A DNA stretch of 64,000 nt from QFOX01 sp033763655 (GCA_033763655.1 JANRKD010000026.1:1-64000); one strand, 5' to 3'; positions 1 through 8,506 are shown, counted from the first letter of the stretch. Numbers and translations: made by a program. Notes: generated by a model not told the origin, from the letters alone.

Positions 1-198
1 GTGCTCAACACGCTCGAACAAATCGAGTTCCGCATCACCCGTCTGGTGAAGCTGTTCGGCGGGTCGCTGCCGGAAAACCTGCTGGTCGAGGATATCGACA
101 ACGGCCACCGCCGCTCCGATGAATCGCTGCTCAACGGCCCGCAACTGAGCAAAGACAAGCCCAGCCAGGACGATATCGACAAGCTGTTTTCGTCGTAG
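1..198 (+). CDS. cheZ: Chemotaxis phosphatase CheZ, C-terminal fragment
   Basis: The reading frame is open at the left edge, so only the last 65 residues are present and the GTG at base 1 need not be the start. CheZ dephosphorylates CheY-P and resets the flagellar motor signal. The tail carries a SLLNGPQ segment followed by SQDDIDKLF, which match the end of enterobacterial CheZ (SLLNGPQ, then SQDQVDDLL), the part known to bind CheY. The stretch before it fits the end of the long CheZ helical hairpin. It lies just upstream of flagellar genes. A FliM/FliN-type CheY-binding peptide also resembles SQDDIDKLF, but the SLLNGPQ match favours CheZ. Confidence 0.8.
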   Translation: MLNTLEQIEFRITRLVKLFGGSLPENLLVEDIDNGHRRSDESLLNGPQLSKDKPSQDDIDKLFSS

Positions 199-313
199 CC
201 GTTCACGCCGCGCGCGCGGTGCCGCCTGTGCGCCTTCTCACAATAAGTGCATAACCTGCGACAGACTGGTTGCAATCGCTTGGGATTACGGGAAGATAGC
301 CTCGGAAAATGCT

Positions 314-3300
314 ATGAACCCACGCCGTCAAAAATTGCCCCTCGTTGGATACCTCGCCCTTGCGTGCATCGCGGCGTTTTCCGCCCATGCAGCCAGTATC
401 GACGGCCAGGCGCACAAGGGCTATGGGCGAATTAATTTCCATTTCAGCAGCCCGGCAAAACTGAAAGCACAGGTGAGCGATACCCGCGCCGTGCTGGTGT
501 TCGACCAGCCGCTGGGCGATACACCCGAAGCCATCCGCGCCGCCCTGCCCGGCTATGTCACCGCCGCCCAGCTTTCCGCCGATAAGCGCACGCTGACCCT
601 GACGTTAAGCCAGACCTACCGCCTGCGGCAGTTTGTCACGGGGACAGGCGTGGGCGTTGATTTCCTCGGCACTCCGGCGGATACTTCCACCACGGCAGAA
701 GCCCCTCGCCCGCCCACCGCTGCCGTTGCTGCCGCATCCACAAAAACAGCCCCTGCAGAAAAAGCAAAACCCACCGCGACGGCACCCTTACCTTCCCTCT
801 CCAAAGCCGTAAAACCTACCCCGCGTAAGGAAGCTGCCTCCGCCGCTGCCGATGACGCCATGTTCAGCACCAAAGCCACCACCCCGGCCAAAGCGGTGGA
901 GGCCACCGCCCCGCTGCTGACCACCAAAGCCGCACCCGCCGCCATTGAAACAACCAAAGCGCCCGCGCCCGCAAACGATGCCATCGCCGAAACGACCGTG
1001 CCCACACCTGCCGCCAAAGCCGAACCCGAAGCCACCGCCGCAAAACCGGAGGAAGTAAAACCCGAGATCGTGGCCCCCGAGGCAGTCACCGCCGCGCCCG
1101 AAACCGGGCCGTTTGTCATCACCGCCAAAACGGCCAATGGCGAAACCACCCTCAACTTCCCGTGGGGCAGCCGCACCGGCGCCGCTGTTTTCCGCCGTGG
1201 TCAGGATATCTGGCTGGTATTCTCGCAAGAGCAGGATGCCAACATCCCCCTGCTGCGCGGCATTCTGCCAAGGCAGGTCGTCAATGTCATCCAATATGCC
1301 TACCCCCATAATACGGTGCTGCGGCTGGTGACCGACGGCAACCTCTTCGCCCGCGCCGAGCAGGTCAAAGGCCGCTATGGCTGGAACATTATCCTTGGCA
1401 CGAATGCCGGCAAACCGCTGCTCGATATTCCGGTGACGGCCGATACGCTGGAAGAGAACGCGCGTCTGGTGCTCGGCGCATTCGATGTCGCGCCCGAACT
1501 GCGCTTTTACGACCCGAACGCCGGGGATGCGCTGGTGGTCATACCCGCCTTCGAGAACGGGCGCGGCGTGGCCATCGCACGCGATTTCCCCGAACTGAGC
1601 GTGCTCGCTTCGCCACAGGGCATTGCCCTCATCAACCGCCGGGGCGACCTCACCCTCGCCCGCAACCGCGCCGGGCTGATTCTCGGTGGCAGCGACGGGC
1701 TGGCCATCTCCGAAAACCTGCCGCTGCTGGCCGATGCCGCGCCCATTGTCGGCAGGCACTCGGATTCGGGCATCCTGTTGCCCTACGACCTGTGGTATGT
1801 GGATCAGAAAAAATACCGCGAGACGGAAATCACCCGCCTGCACGCCGTCACCACTGCGACCAGAGCCGGAAAAGCCGAGGCCATGCTCGAACTGGTGAAG
1901 CTCTACCTCTCATCGGGTTTCGGCAGCGAAGCGGCGGGAGTACTCACCCTCCTGCGGGAGCAATTCCCGCAATACTACGCCGCCAACAAACTGGCGCTGC
2001 TGAGTGCGGCGGCGCATGTGCTCGATAACCATATGCGCCTCGCCGCGCAGGATTTGCAGGCGCCCGAGCTTAACAGCCTCGAAGAAGCCGCCTTGTGGCG
2101 CGAGCTGGTGGCGCTCTACGCCCCGCCGCTGAGTGCGGCACAAGCCCTGCAGCAAGCACTGGCGCAGCAAACCCCGGTGGCCGGAAGTGACAGCGCCGCC
2201 AACCTTCCCATCGACCCGGCGGCACCACCCGCCCCACCACCGCCGCCTGCCATTGTGGCAAAGCCTGTCTTTCACTTTTTGAAATACAATAAATCCTTCA
2301 TCCGCTTTTACCCGCCGCGCATCCGCCAGCATCTCGCCCGCCTCGCTGCCGAAGCCTATATCGCGGATAACCAGCCCGAAAAGGCGCTCGCCGCTTATGA
2401 CTCGCTGGTGCCCGACGATTTGCTCGGCCCGGTGCGCTTCGATGCCGAATATGCGCTGGGTGCCGTCGCGGTGGAGAAAAAACAATTCGACCAGGCCTAC
2501 GAGATTTTCGACCGCCTCGCCAAACAGATCGAAGATCGCCGCATCGCCATACGCGCACGTTATGCGGCAGCGCTGCTGCGCTACGCCAACGGCAAAATCA
2601 CCGGCGACGAGGCGGCGGAAATCCTTGAAAGCACACGCATGGCCTGGCGGGGGGATGCCATCGACCGCAGCATCCTGCAAAGCCTGATCACTATTTATAC
2701 CGACGGCAAGCGTTACGGCGACGTGCTGCGCACCTACAAAGCCATTCTCGAAGGATTCCCCGGCGACCCGGAAACCCTGAGCATTTCTGGGCAGTTGAGT
2801 GAGCTGTTCGAGCGCGTTTTCCTTGATGGCCTCGCCGATGACCTGACGCCACTCAACTCGCTGGCGCTGTTTTACGAGTTCCGCGACCTGACACCGCTGG
2901 GCGAAAAAGGCGATAAAATGATCCAGAACCTCGCCGACCGCCTCGCCGCGATCGATCTGCTGGAACGCGCCACCCAACTGCTCGAAAACCAGATAAAATT
3001 CCGCTCCACCGGCGCGGTGCGTTCGCAAATCGGCGCCCGCCTCGCGCTGCTCTATCTGCTCGACCACCACCCGCAGGAAGCGCTCAACGTGCTTGAAGTC
3101 ACCAATTATGGCGGCAACGAACCGCCGCTGCAGGCCCAGCGCCGCCAACTGACGGCACAAGCCCTGACCAGACTGGGCAAGCACGCCGAAGCGCTCGGCG
3201 TCATCACCGGAGATAACAGCGCGGTGGGCGCTTTGCTCAGGCTCGATATTTTATGGGCGCTCAAGGACTGGCCCAACGTCGTCAACCATGCGGAGGATAT

Positions 3301-3607
3301 TCTCAACGCCCGCCCCAACCTCACGGATCCGCTGTCGGCCACCGAGACCGAAGTGCTGCTGAAACTCGCGCTCGGCTATGCGTTTGAAGGTGATTATGTG
3401 CAGCTACGCTACCTGCGCGACTATTACTCGGGCCTGATTCCCGATAGTGGCTACAAACAGATTTTCGACTACATCACCAACGACACCACCCCGCTCGACC
3501 CCGAGGATTTCGCGCTGCTTGCCGAGCAGATCAGCCGTACCGAGGGCTTCCTCGATACGTTCAGGGCCAGCATCGCCGCCGGCAAGCTAAGCGAAGCGGT
3601 GAAATAA
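314..3607 (+). CDS. Large periplasmic TPR protein with Ala/Pro/Lys-rich linker
   Basis: The product is 1097 residues. A signal peptide (basic MNPRRQK, hydrophobic core, AHA-A cleavage site near residue 26) sends it to the periplasm. Residues about 30-115 form a beta-rich segment, followed by a low-complexity Ala/Pro/Thr/Lys/Glu linker to about residue 265, then a second beta-rich segment. From about residue 515 to the end the protein is helical and TPR-like, with a Pro-rich break near residue 640. The nearby upstream ATG at 309 runs into a stop after two codons, so 314 is the start. Placed between cheZ and the fliP operon, it could be a motility or pole-associated scaffold in the manner of FimV-type proteins, but I do not recognise a specific family. 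Confidence 0.75.
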   Translation: MNPRRQKLPLVGYLALACIAAFSAHAASIDGQAHKGYGRINFHFSSPAKLKAQVSDTRAVLVFDQPLGDTPEAIRAALPGYVTAAQLSADKRTLTLTLSQTYRLRQFVTGTGVGVDFLGTPADTSTTAEAPRPPTAAVAAASTKTAPAEKAKPTATAPLPSLSKAVKPTPRKEAASAAADDAMFSTKATTPAKAVEATAPLLTTKAAPAAIETTKAPAPANDAIAETTVPTPAAKAEPEATAAKPEEVKPEIVAPEAVTAAPETGPFVITAKTANGETTLNFPWGSRTGAAVFRRGQDIWLVFSQEQDANIPLLRGILPRQVVNVIQYAYPHNTVLRLVTDGNLFARAEQVKGRYGWNIILGTNAGKPLLDIPVTADTLEENARLVLGAFDVAPELRFYDPNAGDALVVIPAFENGRGVAIARDFPELSVLASPQGIALINRRGDLTLARNRAGLILGGSDGLAISENLPLLADAAPIVGRHSDSGILLPYDLWYVDQKKYRETEITRLHAVTTATRAGKAEAMLELVKLYLSSGFGSEAAGVLTLLREQFPQYYAANKLALLSAAAHVLDNHMRLAAQDLQAPELNSLEEAALWRELVALYAPPLSAAQALQQALAQQTPVAGSDSAANLPIDPAAPPAPPPPPAIVAKPVFHFLKYNKSFIRFYPPRIRQHLARLAAEAYIADNQPEKALAAYDSLVPDDLLGPVRFDAEYALGAVAVEKKQFDQAYEIFDRLAKQIEDRRIAIRARYAAALLRYANGKITGDEAAEILESTRMAWRGDAIDRSILQSLITIYTDGKRYGDVLRTYKAILEGFPGDPETLSISGQLSELFERVFLDGLADDLTPLNSLALFYEFRDLTPLGEKGDKMIQNLADRLAAIDLLERATQLLENQIKFRSTGAVRSQIGARLALLYLLDHHPQEALNVLEVTNYGGNEPPLQAQRRQLTAQALTRLGKHAEALGVITGDNSAVGALLRLDILWALKDWPNVVNHAEDILNARPNLTDPLSATETEVLLKLALGYAFEGDYVQLRYLRDYYSGLIPDSGYKQIFDYITNDTTPLDPEDFALLAEQISRTEGFLDTFRASIAAGKLSEAVK

Positions 3608-3626
3608 CCACGCCCTATTTACGCGC

Positions 3627-3896
3627 CTACTCGCGCCGATCGTCCACGCGGGTGTAATCCCCCTCGATGATGGTAATCGTAGGAGCATCCTCCCCGCCCT
3701 CTTCACCATCCGGCGGCGCATCAAACCTCGGGCTCAGGATGCCTTTGGCCACCAGAAACGCCCGCAGATGCGACCAGATTACGAGCACCACCGCCAGCGC
3801 GAACACCGCCAGCAGCACCCAGAACGAAATCCATACGGCAAAAAGGACGCCGAGCATCAGCAGCGCCACCCCGAACAGGTTGAAAAGCCACGGCAT
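3627..3896 (-). CDS. Small membrane protein at the end of the fliP operon
   Basis: The product is 89 residues. Residues about 5-45 are two adjacent hydrophobic stretches, followed by a basic patch and an acidic, Pro-rich cytoplasmic tail (DAPPDGEEGGED). The ATG overlaps the fliP stop by one base (TGATG), which indicates translational coupling and a real gene. No family recognised. By position it is the last gene of the csrA-to-fliP flagellar operon and may be an accessory factor of the export apparatus membrane. Confidence 0.7.
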   Translation of the reverse strand: MPWLFNLFGVALLMLGVLFAVWISFWVLLAVFALAVVLVIWSHLRAFLVAKGILSPRFDAPPDGEEGGEDAPTITIIEGDYTRVDDRRE

Positions 3897-4645
3897 CAGT
3901 TGACCCCGAACGAGCGCACCAGGCTACCCGCCAGCAGATACCAGCCATCAATCATCACGAAGAAAATGATTTTGAACGGCAGCGAAATCACAATCGGCGG
4001 CAGCATCGCCATCCCCATCGCCATCAGTATGCTGGCCACCACCATATCGATGATGAGAAACGGGATGAAGATGAGAAAACCAATCTCGAATGCGCGCTTC
4101 AACTCGCTAATCATGAACGAGGGTATCAGCACCTGATAGGGCACATTCTCGGGCTTATCGACCTTGGTTTTGCTTAAATCGACAAACAGTTCGAGGTCTT
4201 TCTCCTTGACGTGGCTCATCATGAAATCATGAAACGGCTGCGCGGCGAGCCTGATTCCCTCGCCCTGCGTGACTTTCTCCTCGATCATCGGCTGGATGCC
4301 GCTGTCGTAGGATTTCTGGAATGTCGGCGTCATGATGAACAGGGTCAGGAACATCGCCAATGCCACCAGCACCTGGTTGGGCGGCGTGTTCTGCGTGCCC
4401 ATCGCCGTGCGCACGAACGACAGCACAATCATGATGCGCATGAACGACGTCACCATGATGAGGATGGAGGGCGCGAGGCTGAGGACGGTCAGCAGGATGA
4501 CCATCTGGATGATGCGCGAAGTCGCCGCGCCGCCGCCATTGCCCGCATCGAGGCTCAGGCTCTGGGCATAGGCGGCCAGCGGGGTAAGCAGCAGCCCGGC
4601 CAGCAGCACCGGCAGCAGCCGCGTCATCATGCGTGCATTTCTCAT
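3896..4645 (-). CDS. fliP: Flagellar type III export gate protein FliP
   Basis: The product is 249 residues, the usual FliP length. FliP forms the core of the flagellar export gate in the inner membrane with FliQ and FliR. A cleaved signal peptide (ending AYAQS) is typical of FliP. Family signatures are visible: TSFMRIMIVLSFVRTAMGTQ, then PPNQVLVALAMFLTLFIMTP, and the C-terminal SELKRAFEIGFLIFIPFLII followed by MGMAMLPP. It overlaps fliO by four bases and is the fifth gene of the csrA operon. fliQ and fliR are on the opposite strand 3.5 kb away. Confidence 0.98.
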   Translation of the reverse strand: MRNARMMTRLLPVLLAGLLLTPLAAYAQSLSLDAGNGGGAATSRIIQMVILLTVLSLAPSILIMVTSFMRIMIVLSFVRTAMGTQNTPPNQVLVALAMFLTLFIMTPTFQKSYDSGIQPMIEEKVTQGEGIRLAAQPFHDFMMSHVKEKDLELFVDLSKTKVDKPENVPYQVLIPSFMISELKRAFEIGFLIFIPFLIIDMVVASILMAMGMAMLPPIVISLPFKIIFFVMIDGWYLLAGSLVRSFGVN

Positions 4646-4926
4646 CGGCGTTCGCCTTCTTTTTTCGCTTCGAGTGTGTCAATCAACTGGGCGTTATCCC
4701 CCGCTATCAGCAACAGATACTCGCGCGTATCGGCGCGCACCAGTGTCAATTTGCGGCGTGGATCGAGATAAATCACGTCGACCACGGCGAGGCGCCCTTG
4801 CTGGCCCGTTACCCCGCGCAGCCGCTTATCCAGCCCCGTGCGCCTGAGGAGATAGCCCGACAGCCAGATGAGGCCGACCACAAACGCCAGCGCCAGGAAA
4901 AAGCGCGAATACTCCATCAGTTCCAT
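4642..4926 (-). CDS. fliO: Flagellar biosynthesis protein FliO
   Basis: The product is 94 residues, with one membrane segment near residues 8-26 (FFLALAFVVGLIWLSGYLL) followed by a small cytoplasmic domain with the FliO pattern (LAVVDVIYLDPRRKLTLVR). FliO stabilises FliP during assembly of the export gate. It overlaps fliP by four bases (ATGA) and the gene before it by one base, consistent with a tightly coupled operon. FliO is poorly conserved in sequence, so the call combines the topology, the domain pattern and the position before fliP. Confidence 0.88.
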   Translation of the reverse strand: MELMEYSRFFLALAFVVGLIWLSGYLLRRTGLDKRLRGVTGQQGRLAVVDVIYLDPRRKLTLVRADTREYLLLIAGDNAQLIDTLEAKKEGERR

Positions 4927-5273
4927 TATTCCTCCGCCCTGCCGCTGGGGGCTTTGCTATAGGCGTGGCTGGCTTTCTGCTGCCGGCCAAGGCCATTGAG
5001 GCTGGCCGCCACCTCTGCCTGCAGGGCCATCATATTCCCCTGCATGGCGACGATGCGCTGCATCAGCAGATCGAGGTCGTCGGCATAGGTTTTTGCCACG
5101 TCGGCATCGAGCGCGGCGATGCGGCGGCACAAGGCATCCACCGCCGTATCCAGCCCCGCGAGCGTCACGGTGTCGCGCGCGGCGACCAGCGCATTCGCCT
5201 CATCGATATACGCGAGAATATCGCCAAACAGGCGGCGTGCATCGTGGGTGGGGTCGAGGTCGGGTAAGGGCAT
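4926..5273 (-). CDS. Helical flagellar-operon protein, FlgN/FliT-like
   Basis: The product is 115 residues and predicted almost wholly helical, with heptad-like Leu/Ala spacing and no signal peptide or membrane segment. The C-terminal NGLGRQQKASHAYSKAP segment resembles the amphipathic tail of small flagellar export chaperones such as FlgN. It sits between an FlhB-C-like gene and fliO with near-zero spacing. The chaperone role is inferred from size, composition and position. The sequence match itself is weak. Confidence 0.6.
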   Translation of the reverse strand: MPLPDLDPTHDARRLFGDILAYIDEANALVAARDTVTLAGLDTAVDALCRRIAALDADVAKTYADDLDLLMQRIVAMQGNMMALQAEVAASLNGLGRQQKASHAYSKAPSGRAEE

Positions 5274-5275
5274 AG

Positions 5276-5617
5276 TTACTCTCCGGCTCGGGGTTGGCGC
5301 TGCGCATTGGCCTGATACACAAAGGCGAGGATTTGTGCAACGGCGGCGAACGCCTCGAGCGGAATGGGCGAATCCACCTCAATCAGCGAGAGAATCTCGA
5401 CCAGCTCGGCATCCTCGCGCACCTTGATGCCGCGCGCGAAGGCAATCGCCAGAATCTGTTCGGCCACCACGCCCTTGCCGCTGGCGGTCACACGCGGCGC
5501 TTCATCGACCCCGCGCTCGTATTCGATGGCAACCGCCTTGCTGATGGCAGCAGGGGTGGTGCGTCCACGCGCATCGGCTTCCCTGATGTCAAGCGAAGGC
5601 GGCGGCTCATGGGTCAC
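5276..5617 (-). CDS. FlhB C-terminal-domain homologue (FhlB/YlqH type)
   Basis: The product is 113 residues. A disordered N-terminus is followed by a domain resembling the cytoplasmic C-terminal domain of FlhB/YscU: AVAIEYERG, APRVTASGKGVVAEQI, then PLEAFAAVAQILAFVYQAN. In full-length FlhB this domain holds an autocleaved NPTH; here the NPTH site and the membrane part are absent. Stand-alone FlhB-C proteins are known in flagellated bacteria and can partly substitute for the FlhB C-terminus. A complete flhB lies about 3 kb away on the other strand. It follows csrA by 20 bases. Confidence 0.88.
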   Translation of the reverse strand: MTHEPPPSLDIREADARGRTTPAAISKAVAIEYERGVDEAPRVTASGKGVVAEQILAIAFARGIKVREDAELVEILSLIEVDSPIPLEAFAAVAQILAFVYQANAQRQPRAGE

Positions 5618-5637
5618 GGCAATCCTCCCGCAGGGGG

Positions 5638-5898
5638 TTAGTCTTTTTTCTCGATGGGCGGCAGCGCATCCAGATGCGTCAGGTTGAATTCATCCCCGAG
5701 GAAATCGGCGTCGCCGCTGCCTGCCGCCGCCATGTTCTCGGCCATGATTTTGTCGTAAATCTCTTTGCGCAGCACCGTCGCGTCGGGCGGGAACACAAAC
5801 CCGAGCTTGACGGTTTTGCCGCGCACCTCAATCACCGTCAGCTCGATGGCGTTGTTGATGACAATCGACTCGCCAAGCTTGCGCGATAAATAAAGCAT
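5638..5898 (-). CDS. csrA: Carbon storage regulator CsrA (RsmA)
   Basis: CsrA binds GGA motifs in mRNA leaders and controls translation, often of flagellar genes. The product is 86 residues and begins MLYLSRKLGESIVI, the canonical CsrA N-terminus, with the RNA-binding VRGKTVKLGF strand. E. coli CsrA has 61 residues; this one has about 25 extra C-terminal residues, acidic and ending in PPIEKKD. It is the first gene of a six-gene minus-strand flagellar operon, which suggests direct control of flagellar assembly. No fliW is seen in the window. Confidence 0.96.
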   Translation of the reverse strand: MLYLSRKLGESIVINNAIELTVIEVRGKTVKLGFVFPPDATVLRKEIYDKIMAENMAAAGSGDADFLGDEFNLTHLDALPPIEKKD

Positions 5899-6079
5899 AA
5901 GGACCTACTGTCTTGCTTACGACCTAACTGGTTATGCCCTGTCTAACATAGTCGCCGAGGCGATTCCAGAGCATATTTTACTTGCTATCTAGGTAAAACT
6001 TGCCTATATTGAAGTTATTCCTCAGAGGGGCGCCCTTTCAATCCCCCAGGCAAGAGCTCGGCAAGCTGATAGTACTAAC

Positions 6080-6095
6080 TGGCATTACCCTTGCA
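6080..6095 (+). promoter_or_regulatory. Sigma-54 (RpoN) -24/-12 promoter for flgB-flgC-fliE
   Basis: TGGCATTACCCTTGCA matches the consensus TGGCACG-N4-TTGCA with exact GG-to-GC spacing. The start of transcription would fall about 12 bases downstream, leaving a short leader before the flgB Shine-Dalgarno (GGAAGGGAG) and ATG at 6129. Sigma-54 control of mid-class flagellar genes is established in alphaproteobacteria such as Caulobacter. The activator (FlbD/FleQ type) is not in this window. Confidence 0.75.
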
Positions 6096-6128
6096 ACGCA
6101 CGAGGGTAACCACGGAAGGGAGCCGAGC

Positions 6129-6536
6129 ATGAACACCACCAAACCCGATATCAACAGCATGCTGGCCCTGCACATGAAATACATGACGCAGCGTCAGGGT
6201 GTGCTGGCACAGAATATCGCGAATATCGACACGCCGAACTACAAGGCGAACGACCTCAAAAAGCCAGATTTCAGCAAAATGATCGCCGCGCCGTCCCCGC
6301 ATCTGGGCATGACCGCCACCGCGCCGCAACACATGAACGGCACCCTCGCTGGTAACGGTTCGGGCTTTGCCAGCGTCAAAGATCGCGAGACGTTTGAAAT
6401 CTCGCCGACCAAAAACAACGTCGTGCTCGAAGACCAGATGGGCAAGATTTCCGATACCGCCGCGCAATTCCAGCTTTCCAGCTCGATGATGCGCAAATTC
6501 ACCCAGCTTTACCGCACCGCTGTTGGCACCCGATAG
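6129..6536 (+). CDS. flgB: Flagellar proximal rod protein FlgB
   Basis: The product is 135 residues. The rod-protein N-terminal motif is present (HMKYMTQRQGVLAQNIANID followed by TPNYKA), with the ASPHL region and a C-terminal helix (SSMMRKFTQLYRTAVG). The frame is open further upstream, but the ATG at 6129 has a strong Shine-Dalgarno 8 bases before it and sits downstream of the sigma-54 promoter, so that start is chosen. FlgB assembles with FlgC, FliE and FlgF to form the rod. Confidence 0.97.
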   Translation: MNTTKPDINSMLALHMKYMTQRQGVLAQNIANIDTPNYKANDLKKPDFSKMIAAPSPHLGMTATAPQHMNGTLAGNGSGFASVKDRETFEISPTKNNVVLEDQMGKISDTAAQFQLSSSMMRKFTQLYRTAVGTR

Positions 6537-6548
6537 AAAGGCTGAGCC

Positions 6549-6956
6549 ATGGATTTACTCGACACGATTCACGTTTCGGCCTCGGGCCTTAAAACCCAGC
6601 AGGAGCGGCTGAAGGTGGTGGCGCAGAACATCGCCAACGCCGAATCGACCGGCACCCGCCCCGGCGAACAGCCCTACCGCCGCAAGACGGTGAGTTTCAA
6701 GAACGCGCTCGACAAGGAAACCGGCGTCGAAGTGGTGAAGGTCGATAAGGTGGGGGTTGACCGCTCCGACTTCGCGCGCCGCTTCGAGCCGAACAATCCG
6801 CTGGCCGACGCGGGTGGTTATGTGCTCTACCCCAACGTCAACCCCATGAACGAAATGATGGATATGCGCGAGGCGCGGCGCGGCTACGAGGCTAACATCA
6901 ACGTCATCGAGGCCTCGAAGGCGATGATCGGGCAGACCATTAGCTTATTACGATAA
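6549..6956 (+). CDS. flgC: Flagellar proximal rod protein FlgC
   Basis: The product is 135 residues. It starts with the rod-protein signature (VSASGLKTQQERLKVVAQNI, then ANAEST) and ends with the conserved NPMNEMMDMREARRGYEANI segment and a helical tail. It follows flgB by 12 bases in the same operon. Length and motifs are standard for FlgC. Confidence 0.98.
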   Translation: MDLLDTIHVSASGLKTQQERLKVVAQNIANAESTGTRPGEQPYRRKTVSFKNALDKETGVEVVKVDKVGVDRSDFARRFEPNNPLADAGGYVLYPNVNPMNEMMDMREARRGYEANINVIEASKAMIGQTISLLR

Positions 6957-6994
6957 CTAGTTGCTATAATTAAAAAAATACCGAAGGAGAGTGT

Positions 6995-7330
6995 ATGTCG
7001 AATGTTAGTTTTTCTCACGCCGCGAGTGCTTATCAGGACGCGCTGCGCGTTGCCCAGAACATCATCGAGAAAAGCGGCGCGGGCACTGTCGCGGATAATC
7101 AGGCAGCACAGGGCGGCAGCTTTATCGACATGGTCGGCCACGCGCTGCAAAGCGCCAGCGACAGCGGCTACAGAAGCGAAGCCACCGCCACCCGCGCCCT
7201 CTCGGGGAAAGCGGATCTGACCGACGTGGTGACTGCCGTTGCCAACGCGGAAAACGCACTCAACACCGTGGTGGCCATCCGCGATCGGGTCATTAACGCC
7301 TATCAGGAAATCATCAAAATGCCGATTTAG
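6995..7330 (+). CDS. fliE: Flagellar hook-basal body protein FliE
   Basis: FliE joins the MS ring to the rod. The product is 111 residues, with the family's C-terminal pattern: SGKADLTDVVTAVANAENAL, then VVAIRDRVINAYQEIIKMPI. The ATG at 6995 has a clear Shine-Dalgarno (AAGGAGAG). The 38-base gap after flgC is AT-rich but shows no terminator hairpin, so flgB-flgC-fliE probably form one transcript. Confidence 0.97.
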   Translation: MSNVSFSHAASAYQDALRVAQNIIEKSGAGTVADNQAAQGGSFIDMVGHALQSASDSGYRSEATATRALSGKADLTDVVTAVANAENALNTVVAIRDRVINAYQEIIKMPI

Positions 7331-7452
7331 GCACGTTTGCCAGCCCAATCCGCCCTCACAAAACTATTTCATTATTGCGCGGCGGCGCGCTAAGGTTGCC
7401 CGGTACGAGCCCTTCCGCCTCCCACTTTCGCGCGTGCCAACACAGGTGAGTT

Positions 7453-7719
7453 ATGGATTCCGTTGAAATTGTTGATCTCGCCCGCGAAGGCATCTGGGTG
7501 CTGATGCTGGTCGGCATGCCGACGATGCTGACGGCACTGGTGGTCGGGCTGGCCATTTCGCTGGTGCAGGCCCTAACGCAGGTGCAGGAAAGCACCCTCA
7601 CCTTTGTGCCCAAACTAGTGGCGATGCTGCTGGTGATGATGCTCGCCATGCCTTACATGCTGCAATCGCTTGAGGATTACGGCGAGAAATTGTTCAACCG
7701 CATCGCGACCATCGAGTGA
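7453..7719 (+). CDS. fliQ: Flagellar export gate protein FliQ
   Basis: The product is 88 residues with two membrane segments and the family pattern GIWVLMLVGMPTMLTALVVG, then LVQALTQVQESTLTFVPKL. FliQ packs around FliP and FliR in the export gate. It starts 122 bases after fliE, so a separate promoter is possible, but I see no convincing one in that gap. fliR follows after 10 bases. Confidence 0.97.
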   Translation: MDSVEIVDLAREGIWVLMLVGMPTMLTALVVGLAISLVQALTQVQESTLTFVPKLVAMLLVMMLAMPYMLQSLEDYGEKLFNRIATIE

Positions 7720-7729
7720 GCTGCGCCCC

Positions 7730-8506
7730 ATGTCGCTGAACCTGCTCGACCATTTTCTCATCAGCCAGATCAGCGCGTTTTTCTTCATCTTCTGCCGCGT
7801 GGGCACCGCCCTGATGGTGATGCCCGGCTTCGGCGACGCCTATGTCTCGCCGCGCATTCGCCTGCTGTTTGGCCTCGCCATGAGCCTGGTGCTCACCCCG
7901 CTGCTGGGCGAGCGCATGCCGCCCCTGCCGCCCAACCTGTTCACGCTGGCGCTGCTGGTCGGCGGCGAGGTGCTGATTGGGTTTTTCATCGGCTTTATCG
8001 GGCGCACGCTGCTGTCTATCCTGCATGTGGCAGGCACCATTATCGCCTTCCAATCCTCGCTCGCAGTCTCCTCGATTTTCGATCCCGTCACCGGTGCGCA
8101 AACGGCGGTACTGAGTAACTTCACCACTGTCGTCGCGATGACGGTGATTTTCGCGCTCAACCTGCACCACCTGATGCTGGCCGCCGTGGTCGAGAGCTAC
8201 CACCTGTTTACCCCCGGGCAGTACCCGCTGGCGGAAGACCTGTTGCGCTATCACCTGCGCCTGCTGGGCGATTGCTTCGCGCTCGGAGTGATGCTGGCGG
8301 CGCCGCATATTGTCTTTTCGTTCGCATTTTACCTCATGGGCGGGCTGATGTCGCGGCTGATGCCCAACTTCCAGATTTTCTTTGTCGCGATGAGCCCGCA
8401 GATCGTGATTTCCTTCCTGCTGATGTTTGCGATTCTCGGGGTGATTATCGAGGTGTTTATCGACTTCACGCAGGATCGGCTGCTGTCGTTTGCGGGGGCA
8501 CTGTAA
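7730..8506 (+). CDS. fliR: Flagellar export gate protein FliR
   Basis: The product is 258 residues with five to six membrane segments. Recognisable FliR stretches are FCRVGTALMVMPGFGDAYVS near the N-terminus, GEVLIGFFIGF, and SSIFDPVTGAQTAVL. The upstream frame is open, but the ATG at 7730 gives the normal N-terminus. The stop overlaps the flhB start by one base (TAATG). Confidence 0.97.
   Translation: MSLNLLDHFLISQISAFFFIFCRVGTALMVMPGFGDAYVSPRIRLLFGLAMSLVLTPLLGERMPPLPPNLFTLALLVGGEVLIGFFIGFIGRTLLSILHVAGTIIAFQSSLAVSSIFDPVTGAQTAVLSNFTTVVAMTVIFALNLHHLMLAAVVESYHLFTPGQYPLAEDLLRYHLRLLGDCFALGVMLAAPHIVFSFAFYLMGGLMSRLMPNFQIFFVAMSPQIVISFLLMFAILGVIIEVFIDFTQDRLLSFAGAL

Noticed and set aside
1..198. Independent small gene starting at the GTG at base 1
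   Set aside because: The sequence is the CheZ C-terminus and the frame is open to the window edge, so it is a truncated gene.
7331..7452. Sigma-54 promoter ahead of fliQ (GGCACGTTTGCC)
   Set aside because: The GG-to-GC spacing does not fit the fixed -24/-12 geometry.
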